Source: Flavobacteriaceae bacterium
GTDB taxonomy: Bacteria; Bacteroidota; Bacteroidia; Flavobacteriales; Flavobacteriaceae
DNA: 10,300 nucleotides
Direction: 5' to 3'
NCBI GenBank assembly: GCA_019752245.1
Contig: JAIEMH010000377.1
Span: 1-10,300 of the forward strand
Of the stretch, positions 1-5,935 are shown piece by piece. Below the pieces are notes generated by a model. That model made no database searches and was not told the DNA's origin. It saw nothing but the letters and a program-made list of their open reading frames with translations. The position numbers and the translations under genes are program-made. Each line of letters starts with the position of its first letter. The first letter of the stretch is position 1.

Positions 1-444
1 AATGAAGAAGTTTATTTTTTGCATAAATTGGCTGAAAATTGTTCCATATCGGATGATTTTGTAAACGAAAGCATCAACACTACAAATGATTTTATAGCTA
101 CACACAAAAAAGAAATTCAATATTTTAATTACTCCAATCCGGTAAAACATTTTTACGAACAAACCACAACAGGTGTTCAAGTTTTAATAAAACGAAATAA
201 AAAACGACTGATAAAAGAAATTTCAGAAAGTAAAGAATTGATGCAATTGTTGGCAAAATCAACCAGTAAAGATTTGAGTACCGAAGAGAAGAAAAAAGTA
301 AAAAAACAGTTACTTGACATTTGCAAAAGCATTCCGTCATTAACTATCTTTTTACTTCCTGGTGGCGGATTGTTATTACCTATTCTGATAAAATTTATTC
401 CGCAATTATTGCCTTCAGCTTTTAATGAAAATCTTGATGATTAA
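1..444 (+). CDS. LETM1-related protein, C-terminal part (5' end outside window)
   Basis: The reading frame is open from base 1 with no convincing start, so this is the last 147 codons of a longer gene. The C-terminus carries FLLPGGGLLLPILIKFIP followed by LLPSAFNEN, the signature of the LETM1-related proteins of Bacteroidota, which are usually near 400 aa and often annotated as biofilm-associated. In mitochondria LETM1 is an inner-membrane protein linked to cation/proton exchange; the role of the bacterial relatives is unsettled. Before the signature there is a lysine/glutamate-rich helical stretch (bases about 200-320), then one hydrophobic segment. The TAA stop (442-444) overlaps the stop of the convergent carbonic anhydrase gene, and no terminator hairpin separates them. 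The family call is firm; the function is not. Confidence 0.8.
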   Translation, partial: NEEVYFLHKLAENCSISDDFVNESINTTNDFIATHKKEIQYFNYSNPVKHFYEQTTTGVQVLIKRNKKRLIKEISESKELMQLLAKSTSKDLSTEEKKKVKKQLLDICKSIPSLTIFLLPGGGLLLPILIKFIPQLLPSAFNENLDD

Positions 445-1076
445 AGTTTTAGTCTATAAACCTCGTCTAATTCATTATTGTTACTCATATTGACATCTAA
501 ATCGGTTACATAACCAGAGTTTAAACCGTACGCCCAACCATGCAATGTAAGCTCTTGCCCAGAACGCCATGCTCCTTGCACAATAGAAGTTTTAGCTAAA
601 TCATAAACTTGTTCTTTTACATTTATTTCGACAAACATATTGAAACGCTCATCTTCATTTTCAAAAGAATTTAAATACTCTTCGTGCAATCTATAGACGT
701 CTTTTATATGACGAATCCAATTATCGATAATTCCGATTGATTGGTTGCCCATAGCAGCTTTTACACCACCACAACCATAATGACCACAAACGATTACATG
801 TTTCACTTTCAAAACATTAACTGCATAATCCAACACACTTAACATATTCATATCACTATGAACTACCATATTGGCTATGTTTCTATGTACAAATACATCA
901 CCAGGTTTTCCTCCCACAATTTCATTAGCAGGAACTCTACTATCCGAACAACCAATCCATAATAATTGTGGTGTTTGTCCTTTGGCTAAATCTTTGAAAA
1001 AATCTGGATCTAATTTCAATTGAGACTCTACCCAATTTTTATTGTTTTCTAATAAATTTTTATAAAAATCACTCAT
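441..1076 (-). CDS. can: beta-carbonic anhydrase, type II (CA1)
   Basis: 211-aa zinc enzyme catalysing CO2 + H2O to HCO3- + H+ in the cytoplasm; no signal peptide. Zinc ligands are Cys43, His99 and Cys102, with the Asp45-Arg47 dyad in CSDSR. Trp40, Arg65 and Tyr183 match the non-catalytic bicarbonate-binding triad of Haemophilus influenzae and E. coli type II enzymes, which makes those enzymes pH- and bicarbonate-responsive. The start is MSDFYKN, the usual Can N-terminus, preceded by an A-rich stretch. A longer frame to 1160 is open, but its first ATG lies inside the upstream terminator hairpin and above the likely promoter (1137-1144), so it is not used. The gene appears to be monocistronic. 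Its stop overlaps that of the convergent LETM1-related gene. Confidence 0.93.
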   Translation of the reverse strand: MSDFYKNLLENNKNWVESQLKLDPDFFKDLAKGQTPQLLWIGCSDSRVPANEIVGGKPGDVFVHRNIANMVVHSDMNMLSVLDYAVNVLKVKHVIVCGHYGCGGVKAAMGNQSIGIIDNWIRHIKDVYRLHEEYLNSFENEDERFNMFVEINVKEQVYDLAKTSIVQGAWRSGQELTLHGWAYGLNSGYVTDLDVNMSNNNELDEVYRLKL

Positions 1077-1136
1077 TTTTTTGAAAGATATTGGTTGAAT
1101 TAGTGTTGTTGTTTTTGTTGTTATTACATTTGAATC

Positions 1137-1144
1137 CAAATATA
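1137..1144 (-). promoter_or_regulatory. Probable -7 box of the CA1 promoter
   Basis: The minus strand reads TATATTTG, an exact match to the Bacteroidota -7 consensus TAnnTTTG. A TTG lies 15 bp further upstream, inside the terminator stem of the preceding operon; that spacing is shorter than usual, so the -33 element is uncertain. Transcription would start near 1130, giving a leader of about 55 nt. This supports the start at 1076. Confidence 0.5.
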
Positions 1145-1151
1145 TAAAATA

Positions 1152-1185
1152 ATAAACCACAACTCGAATTTAAGTTGTGGTTTAT
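1152..1185 (-). terminator. Terminator of the SulP-CA2 operon
   Basis: A perfect 13-bp inverted repeat (1152-1164 with 1173-1185, 8-nt loop) starts 19 bp after the CA2 stop. On the minus strand it is followed by TATTTTATATA, T-rich but not a clean U tract. The -7 box of the next gene begins 7 bp beyond the hairpin. Confidence 0.7.
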
Positions 1186-1204
1186 AATAGTAATCATTTC
1201 CTAA

Positions 1205-1888
1205 TTAATGTCTTAAAGCGGCAACCGAAAAATTTGGATTTTGATCGTCTTTTATGAATGAAACTTCTTCATAAAAAGAAACTTCACCAGTTTCAATATT
1301 GTGCATCGCTCCCACAATACCTATTTCTCCGTTTTCAACCATTTGCTCAAGAATATAACTGCGTTCGATTATATTTTTTACACTTCTTTTTACATTAATT
1401 TGAGAAACATTTTCAACAAAAGATGGATTACTCGCATTTCTATCTGAAGTAGTTTCTTTTTCTTGATAAACTGATGGTTGAATTTTTGACAAAAGTTCGG
1501 TTAGATTTCCCATTTCAACATGATCGCATGCACCTTTAACCGCTCCACATTTAGTATGACCAAGAACCACAATTAGTTTAGAACCAGCTACTTTACAAGC
1601 AAATTCCATACTTCCTAAAATATCAGTATTAACAATATTTCCAGCAATTCGTACTGAAAACACATCACCCAAACCTTGATCAAAAATCAATTCGGCAGAA
1701 GTTCTACTATCAATACAACTTAAAATTGTTGCAAATGGCCATTGACCATCACGAGTATCATTGACTTGTTCTAATAAATCTCGGTGTGCTTTTAGATTAT
1801 GTACAAATCTATTGTTTCCATCTTTTAATATTTCTAATGCTTTTCTTGGTGTAATCGAAGCTTGTAATTCTTTATTTAATGTTTTCAT
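1205..1888 (-). CDS. beta-carbonic anhydrase linked to SulP transporter (CA2)
   Basis: 227-aa cytoplasmic beta-class carbonic anhydrase. Zinc ligands are Cys58, His111 and Cys114, with Asp60-Arg62 in CIDSR and the GHTKCGAVKGA motif. Compared with CA1, the Trp of the bicarbonate triad is Ile55 and the Tyr aligns with His196, though Arg80 is kept, so it probably lacks type II allosteric control. A hydrophilic insertion (about residues 128-165) follows the zinc-binding region. The gene starts 10 bp after the SulP stop, in the same operon, and ends at a strong hairpin. SulP and beta-CA domains are also known as single fused proteins in other bacteria, so the linkage points to converting CO2/HCO3- for the transporter. 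The enzyme family is clear; the coupling is inferred. Confidence 0.92.
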   Translation of the reverse strand: MKTLNKELQASITPRKALEILKDGNNRFVHNLKAHRDLLEQVNDTRDGQWPFATILSCIDSRTSAELIFDQGLGDVFSVRIAGNIVNTDILGSMEFACKVAGSKLIVVLGHTKCGAVKGACDHVEMGNLTELLSKIQPSVYQEKETTSDRNASNPSFVENVSQINVKRSVKNIIERSYILEQMVENGEIGIVGAMHNIETGEVSFYEEVSFIKDDQNPNFSVAALRH

Positions 1889-1898
1889 CTTATTTTAT

Positions 1899-3554
1899 TT
1901 AGTCTTTAAACTCTATTTTATTTACTTCAACAATCATTTCTTTTCTTTTTAAAACGTCGTATTTATGTTCAAAAGTAACTGTACTTTTAAAATCATCACT
2001 ATTTGCTAATTCGTAGGCGTCTTTAAATCCAATTAATTTTACTTTGATGTTTTGTTCTTTAGCACGATTTTTTTTGAATTCTCTTATTAAATCTAAAACA
2101 TCATGCGCAATATAAACGGTATCAGTAGCATTTACAATAACTTTAGAATTTTCAGGAATTGCTAGTAATGTAGATTTGATAGCCGATTTATTTAAAAATG
2201 AAACTTCTTGAGCCAAATCAATATGAATTATATCACCATCGTGGTATTCTTCCTTTCTGAAATTATAGGCACGTTTCATATTTCCTTTTAATACAAAAAT
2301 AACGCTTATAATCATTCCCAAAGCAACTCCTTTCAATAAATCTGTAAAAACAACAGCTACAAAAGTGGCAATAAATGGAATAAATTGATACTTACCTTTA
2401 TCCCAAAAATGCTTGATTGTTTTAGGATTTGCTAATTTATATCCAACCAACAAAAGAACTGCAGCCAATGTTGCTAGAGGAATTTTATTTAAAATGGATG
2501 GAATTGCTAAAACACTAACCAACAATAGTATTCCATGGATTATAGCTGACATTTTAGATTTAGCACCGGCTGCATTATTTGCAGAAGTTCTAACAACCAC
2601 TGAAGTCATTGGCAAACCACCAATTAATGAACTAATAATATTTCCAATTCCTTGTGCTTTAAGTTCTACGTTAGTATCGGTGTAACGTTTTTGAGCATCC
2701 ATTCTATCGGCAGCTTCTATGCACAATAATGTTTCAATTGAGGCAACGACAGCAATAGTTAATGCTACTATCCATACTTTAGGATTAGTAATTGATGTAA
2801 AATCTGGTGTTACTATTATTGTTTTAAACTCCTCAAATGAAGTTGGAACAGGCAAACTAACTAAGTGATCTTTTGCAATAGCTAAATCACTGCCAGATTG
2901 AATAAAAATCTCATTTAGAATAATACTTACAATAACGGCAACCAATGCTGCAGGAATCAATTTTAAACGTTTTAAAAATTCAATTTTTGTCCATGCAATA
3001 AGTATTGCTAAAGAAATTACTGTTATCAAAACAGAACCAATAGTAATATGATTCAAAACCGAAAAAATCTCAGAAAAAGTGTTTTGTCCATCAATTTGAA
3101 AAAAAGCTTCATCGCCTTCAAAATCGGGATCATAGCCTACTGCATGCGGTATTTGTTTTAGAAATATGATAACTCCAATACCGGCCAACATACCTTCGAT
3201 AACATTATTTGGAAAGTAATTGGAAATAGTTCCAGCTTTAATGAATCCGAGAATTAACTGAATAATTCCTGCTAAAAAAACAGCTAAAAGAAAAATATTG
3301 AATGCTCCCAAATCGGTAATTGCTGTTAAAACAATTGCTGTTAATCCTGCTGCTGGTCCTGAAACACTTAAATGAGATTGGCTCAAATAACCTACTACCA
3401 AACCGCCAACAACACCAGCAATAATACCTGAAAATAATGGTGCTCCACTTGCTAATGCAATACCGAGACACAGTGGCAATGCCACAAGAAAAACCACTAA
3501 ACCTGATGCAAAATCAGATTTAAGGTTTGCAAAAAGATTGATTTTTTTTGTCAT
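1899..3554 (-). CDS. SulP (SLC26-type) anion transporter, probable bicarbonate transporter
   Basis: 551-aa inner-membrane transporter. A hydrophobic domain with many membrane segments spans about residues 15-425, and a cytoplasmic STAS domain spans about 440-512. SulP hallmarks include LSVSGPAAGL (62-71), the ETLLCIEAADRMD region (274-286) and GLPMTSVVVRTSANNAAGAK (313-332). In the STAS loop the usual Asp-Ser is Asp478-Thr479. SulP proteins carry sulfate, bicarbonate or other anions, and sequence alone does not settle the substrate. The carbonic anhydrase gene 10 bp downstream, with no cysteine-biosynthesis genes nearby, favours bicarbonate. The first ATG fits the family N-terminus (short polar stretch, then NLKSDFASGLVV). 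It probably shares a transcript with the 95-aa gene 59 bp upstream, since no terminator lies between them. Confidence 0.92.
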   Translation of the reverse strand: MTKKINLFANLKSDFASGLVVFLVALPLCLGIALASGAPLFSGIIAGVVGGLVVGYLSQSHLSVSGPAAGLTAIVLTAITDLGAFNIFLLAVFLAGIIQLILGFIKAGTISNYFPNNVIEGMLAGIGVIIFLKQIPHAVGYDPDFEGDEAFFQIDGQNTFSEIFSVLNHITIGSVLITVISLAILIAWTKIEFLKRLKLIPAALVAVIVSIILNEIFIQSGSDLAIAKDHLVSLPVPTSFEEFKTIIVTPDFTSITNPKVWIVALTIAVVASIETLLCIEAADRMDAQKRYTDTNVELKAQGIGNIISSLIGGLPMTSVVVRTSANNAAGAKSKMSAIIHGILLLVSVLAIPSILNKIPLATLAAVLLLVGYKLANPKTIKHFWDKGKYQFIPFIATFVAVVFTDLLKGVALGMIISVIFVLKGNMKRAYNFRKEEYHDGDIIHIDLAQEVSFLNKSAIKSTLLAIPENSKVIVNATDTVYIAHDVLDLIREFKKNRAKEQNIKVKLIGFKDAYELANSDDFKSTVTFEHKYDVLKRKEMIVEVNKIEFKD

Positions 3555-3613
3555 ACCTTGATTAAATTAATACATAAATTTATTCCACACTTTGTGAAAT
3601 TTTTGTTTTAGTA

Positions 3614-3901
3614 TTAAAGTAATTCTGGTGGAGGTGAGAATATTTCATCAGCAACGTTATCATGTTTTGACACGTTTTTAGAAATAATTTTAGAAGAGTT
3701 AATTTTGGACAAATCAGTAAAAACAAACTCGCAATTGTGTCTTAAATCTGCCTTAATTAATTTTAAATCTTTGTGAATCTCTTCTTCAGAAAAAGTATAA
3801 AAAATAGATACATCACTATTCTTTTCTATTAACGTAACAATTGTTGGCGTTGAAAGAAAAGTGATAAAAAGTACCAATACTAATTTTACACAGAAATTCA
3901 T
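3614..3901 (-). CDS. Small exported protein of unknown function
   Basis: 95 aa. I recognise no named family. Residues 1-24 form a positively charged, hydrophobic N-terminus (MNFCVKLVLVLFITFLS) that reads as a signal peptide or signal anchor. The rest is charged and probably helical, with one internal cysteine (about residue 57), and it ends in the proline-rich FSPPPELL. The ATG directly follows the dps terminator and A-rich DNA. It lies 59 bp upstream of the SulP gene with no terminator between, so it may be the first gene of that operon. Base composition matches its neighbours. A role beside the transporter in the envelope is a guess from position only. Codon structure and the signal-like N-terminus make it very likely a real gene. 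Confidence 0.7.
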   Translation of the reverse strand: MNFCVKLVLVLFITFLSTPTIVTLIEKNSDVSIFYTFSEEEIHKDLKLIKADLRHNCEFVFTDLSKINSSKIISKNVSKHDNVADEIFSPPPELL

Positions 3902-3905
3902 TTTA

Positions 3906-3913
3906 CAAAAATA
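3906..3913 (-). promoter_or_regulatory. Possible -7 box, nearly leaderless start of the 95-aa gene
   Basis: The minus strand reads TATTTTTG, an exact TAnnTTTG match ending 4 bp before the ATG. It overlaps the 3' arm and T-run of the dps terminator, and such T-runs can mimic this box. No TTG sits at the usual -33 distance. If real, the mRNA would be leaderless or nearly so. Confidence 0.25.
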
Positions 3914-3942
3914 GCTATTCGGTTTAGTAAAGAATAGCTATT
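3910..3942 (-). terminator. Terminator of dps
   Basis: An 11-bp perfect inverted repeat (3910-3920 with 3932-3942, 11-nt loop) begins 23 bp after the dps stop and is followed on the minus strand by TTTTTG. The last arm ends about 8 bp before the ATG of the next gene. Confidence 0.7.
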
Positions 3943-3965
3943 ATATTTTTTTTAACAAAGATTAT

Positions 3966-4445
3966 TTAAATCGGTTGCTCTAACCAAGCACTCATCATCC
4001 AAATGGTTTTTTCCTGTTCAGAAATAAAGTCGCTCATCATAGAATTTGTTCCTTCGTCATTTATTTCTGAAGCTTGCGATAAAATAACACGTTCAATTTT
4101 TAACAAATGTGATAATGAATTAAGAATCAAATTAATTGCTTCTTCATCATTATGAATATTTTTTCCTACTGGCAATTTACTATTCTTGGTGTAATCATCA
4201 AATGTATGTAAAGGTGTTCCGCCAAGTGTTAAAACCCTTTCGGCAATTAAATCTATTTTTAATTGGCTGTCATTATATAATTCTTCAAATTTTAAATGCA
4301 AATCAAAAAAACGTTTTCCGCGAATGTTCCAATGCAAACCTCTTAAATTTTGATAATATACTTGAAAATTTGCTAACAAAATATTCAATTCGGCAACCAA
4401 AATTTCTGTCTCTTTTACTGGTAATCCTAGTCTATTTACTTTCAT
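3966..4445 (-). CDS. dps: Dps-type ferritin-like protein
   Basis: 159 aa, within the normal range for Dps. Dps forms a 12-subunit shell that oxidises Fe(II) with H2O2 and stores it, protecting DNA during oxidative stress or starvation. The intersubunit ferroxidase ligands are all visible: His38 (LHWNIRG), His50 and Glu54 (LHLKFEELY), Asp65 and Glu69 (KIDLIAERVL). The N-terminal tail before the first helix is short and only mildly basic, so DNA binding as in E. coli Dps is not assured. I chose MKVNRLGL at 4445; a frame to 4463 adds MQTLII, but family members start near MKVN. It diverges from oxyR, the usual activator of dps, across a region with operator-like dyads, and it ends at a hairpin. 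Confidence 0.93.
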   Translation of the reverse strand: MKVNRLGLPVKETEILVAELNILLANFQVYYQNLRGLHWNIRGKRFFDLHLKFEELYNDSQLKIDLIAERVLTLGGTPLHTFDDYTKNSKLPVGKNIHNDEEAINLILNSLSHLLKIERVILSQASEINDEGTNSMMSDFISEQEKTIWMMSAWLEQPI

Positions 4446-4462
4446 AATTATTAATGTTTGCA

Positions 4463-4470
4463 CAAAATTA
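4463..4470 (-). promoter_or_regulatory. Probable -7 box of the dps promoter
   Basis: The minus strand reads TAATTTTG, matching TAnnTTTG. Transcription would start near 4458, a leader of about 13 nt to the ATG at 4445, which supports that start over 4463. No TTG is seen at the -33 distance; a dyad occupies that place, as expected for an activator-dependent promoter. Confidence 0.5.
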
Positions 4471-4487
4471 CAAATTATTGTAATTTG
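4471..4487. promoter_or_regulatory. Inverted repeat in the dps-oxyR intergenic region
   Basis: CAAATTA-TTG-TAATTTG is a perfect 7-bp dyad with a 3-bp centre, directly upstream of the dps -7 box on the minus strand. It covers part of the dps -10 to -35 spacer and could bind a repressor or a second regulator dimer. All-AT arms lower its significance. Confidence 0.35.
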
Positions 4488-4489
4488 AT

Positions 4490-4510
4490 ACTATAAGTTA
4501 AATTGATAGT
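4490..4510. promoter_or_regulatory. Candidate OxyR (LysR-type) operator
   Basis: ACTAT-N11-ATAGT is a perfect 5-bp dyad fitting the LysR-type T-N11-A box. Its ATAG/CTAT half-elements resemble those of the E. coli OxyR site. The centre at 4500 lies about 42 bp upstream of the inferred dps start, an activating position, and about 26 bp upstream of the inferred oxyR start, where it would block oxyR. Confidence 0.5.
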
Positions 4511-4513
4511 TTT

Positions 4514-4521
4514 TATATTTG
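4514..4521 (+). promoter_or_regulatory. Probable -7 box of the oxyR promoter
   Basis: TATATTTG matches TAnnTTTG exactly. Transcription would begin near 4526, about 15 nt before the ATG. A TTTG at 4484-4487 is 26 bp upstream, slightly beyond the usual -33 spacing. Confidence 0.5.
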
Positions 4522-4540
4522 CATCAAATTTTACTATATA

Positions 4541-5482
4541 ATGACAATTACACAACTTAAATACGTTTTGGCTGTTGCCGAACATAAAAATTTTACTTTG
4601 GCAGCAGAAAAATGCTTTGTTACTCAGCCAACACTAAGCATGCAAATTCAAAAAGTCGAGGAAGAACTTGGTATTCAAATATTTGACCGAACTAAAAAAC
4701 CAATTCAATTAACAGAAATTGGTCATAAAATAGTAAGTCAATCTAAAAATATTGTGAACGAAGCCGATAGAATTCAAGATATTGTAGATCAACAAAAAGG
4801 GTTTATTGGAGGCGAATTTAGATTGGGAATTATTCCAACAATTATGCCTACACTATTGCCAATGTTCTTGAGTAATTTTATAAAAAAATATCCAAAAGTT
4901 AAACTAATTATTGAAGAGTTAAACACAGAAGATATAATTTTTAAATTAAACAACGGTCATCTAGATGCTGCTATTGCTGCCACACCATTAAACGAAGAAA
5001 AAATTAAAGAAGTAGTACTTTACTTTGAACCGTTTGTAGCTTACATTCCAGAAACTCATGGAAGTTTCAATAAAAAAGAAATTGAAATATCCGATTTGAA
5101 TTTGGATGAAATTTTACTTCTACAAGATGGACATTGCTTTAGAGACAGTATTTTAAATTTGTGCAAAAACAATAAGAATTCTGATAGCAATCATTTTCAA
5201 ATAGAAAGTGGAAGCTTTGAAACGTTAATAAAACTTGCTGATGAAGGTTTAGGAACAACACTGCTTCCTTATTTGCACACTTTAGATTTGAAAGAAAAAG
5301 ACCAACTAAAACTAAGACCGTTTGCAGAACCAAAACCTGCAAGAGAAGTAAGTTTAATCTATCCAAAAAACGAATTAAAAATTCATATTATCGATGCTTT
5401 GCGTGCAACTATAGCTGGAGTAGTAAAAGGCGCAATTGTATTTCAAAACGTTCAAATAATAAGTCCAAAACCTACTAAATAA
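4541..5482 (+). CDS. oxyR: Hydrogen peroxide-sensing transcriptional regulator OxyR
   Basis: 313-aa LysR-family regulator. The N-terminal winged helix-turn-helix covers about residues 1-60 (FTLAAEKCFVTQPTLSMQI), followed by a linker helix and a periplasmic-binding-protein-like sensor domain from about residue 90. The redox pair is Cys199 and Cys208 in GHCFRDSILNLC, the same numbering as E. coli OxyR, with His198, Arg201 and Thr100 also conserved. H2O2 should form a Cys199-Cys208 disulfide and switch the tetramer's DNA contacts. The target beside it is dps, transcribed divergently; the shared region contains a T-N11-A dyad suited to activating dps and repressing oxyR. The first ATG fits the LysR N-terminus (MTITQLKYVLAVAEH). 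It ends at a hairpin shared with the convergent 73-aa gene. Confidence 0.95.
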   Translation: MTITQLKYVLAVAEHKNFTLAAEKCFVTQPTLSMQIQKVEEELGIQIFDRTKKPIQLTEIGHKIVSQSKNIVNEADRIQDIVDQQKGFIGGEFRLGIIPTIMPTLLPMFLSNFIKKYPKVKLIIEELNTEDIIFKLNNGHLDAAIAATPLNEEKIKEVVLYFEPFVAYIPETHGSFNKKEIEISDLNLDEILLLQDGHCFRDSILNLCKNNKNSDSNHFQIESGSFETLIKLADEGLGTTLLPYLHTLDLKEKDQLKLRPFAEPKPAREVSLIYPKNELKIHIIDALRATIAGVVKGAIVFQNVQIISPKPTK

Positions 5483-5512
5483 AAAAAATTCGCTTTACGC
5501 GAATCTTTTTTT
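5481..5512. terminator. Bidirectional terminator between oxyR and the 73-aa gene
   Basis: The stem ATTCGC/GCGAAT (5488-5493 with 5499-5504, 5-nt loop) is flanked by eight A on the left and, after one C, seven T on the right, so it works as a terminator on both strands. It starts inside the oxyR stop codon, and the stop codon of the minus-strand gene (5495-5497) lies in the loop. Confidence 0.8.
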
Positions 5513-5716
5513 ACTTTTTTCATTTTTAATTTCGGTTAAACATTGTTGCAAATCTGGTTTATTAATTGTGAAATACATGAGCCAATTTTGCAATTGATCA
5601 ATTTCATAAGGTAATAAACTGTTAACCGCTTTTTTTAACTTTCTTTTAAAAAGATTAGGGTCAATACTTACACTTTCCAATTCTGATTTAGTGTAATCAT
5701 AAATCATTCTAGGCAT
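5495..5716 (-). CDS. Small protein, paralogue of the 64-aa neighbour; function unknown
   Basis: 73 aa. About 62% identical (37 of the first 60 residues) to the protein encoded at 5936-6130. Shared elements are MxRxIYDYTKS at the N-terminus, LLPYEIxQLxxWLxxFT (34-50) and KPxLxQCL (53-60). No signal peptide or membrane segment; likely a cytoplasmic bundle of amphipathic helices. This copy carries an extra basic tail (KNEKSKKRFA). I do not recognise a named family. The start at 5716 is set by alignment with the paralogue. The frame stays open upstream to an ATG at 5812 and would add 32 mostly hydrophobic residues with no counterpart in the paralogue. The stop lies in the loop of the terminator shared with oxyR. 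Confidence 0.75.
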   Translation of the reverse strand: MPRMIYDYTKSELESVSIDPNLFKRKLKKAVNSLLPYEIDQLQNWLMYFTINKPDLQQCLTEIKNEKSKKRFA

Positions 5717-5828
5717 AGGTTTTAAGTTTAGGTTAAGTAATGATTGATTTTTGGGAAGAACGTTTAGTAAAAGTACTTTGATAATTTTTAAACAACAAAT
5801 AAAATTTAACATTTTTATCGTTTAAAAG

Positions 5829-5836
5829 TAAATATA
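5829..5836 (-). promoter_or_regulatory. Possible -7 box for the 73-aa gene
   Basis: The minus strand reads TATATTTA, one mismatch to TAnnTTTG, with no clear -33 TTG. It would give a leader of about 105 nt to the ATG at 5716. It lies upstream of the alternative ATG at 5812 too, so it does not exclude the longer protein. Confidence 0.2.
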
Positions 5837-5900
5837 TACGTTATTTTACATTAATTAACCATTTACATATTATTTTACTTACAAAATAAACATGCTCCAT

Positions 5901-5928
5901 AAAAAAAGGAACCTTTTAAGTTCCTTTT
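5901..5928 (-). terminator. Terminator of the 64-aa gene
   Basis: A 9-bp inverted repeat (5904-5912 with 5920-5928, 7-nt loop) begins 8 bp after the stop. On the minus strand the stem ends in GTTCC followed by seven T, a standard intrinsic terminator. It separates the two paralogous small genes into different transcripts. Confidence 0.8.
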
Positions 5929-5935
5929 AGTTTTA

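Noticed and set aside
1077..1160. N-terminal extension of CA1 to an ATG at 1160
   Set aside because: The ATG lies in the preceding terminator hairpin and above the probable promoter; family members start at MSDFYKN.
2413..2685. 90-codon plus-strand open frame inside the SulP gene
   Set aside because: It lies antisense within a well-conserved transporter sequence; its composition mirrors the opposite strand.
3586..3596. CACA-CTT-TGTG dyad before the SulP gene
   Set aside because: Arms of 4 bp are too short to be meaningful without conservation.
4446..4463. N-terminal extension of Dps (MQTLII)
   Set aside because: The -7 box at 4463-4470 overlaps this start, and Dps proteins of this group begin near MKVN.
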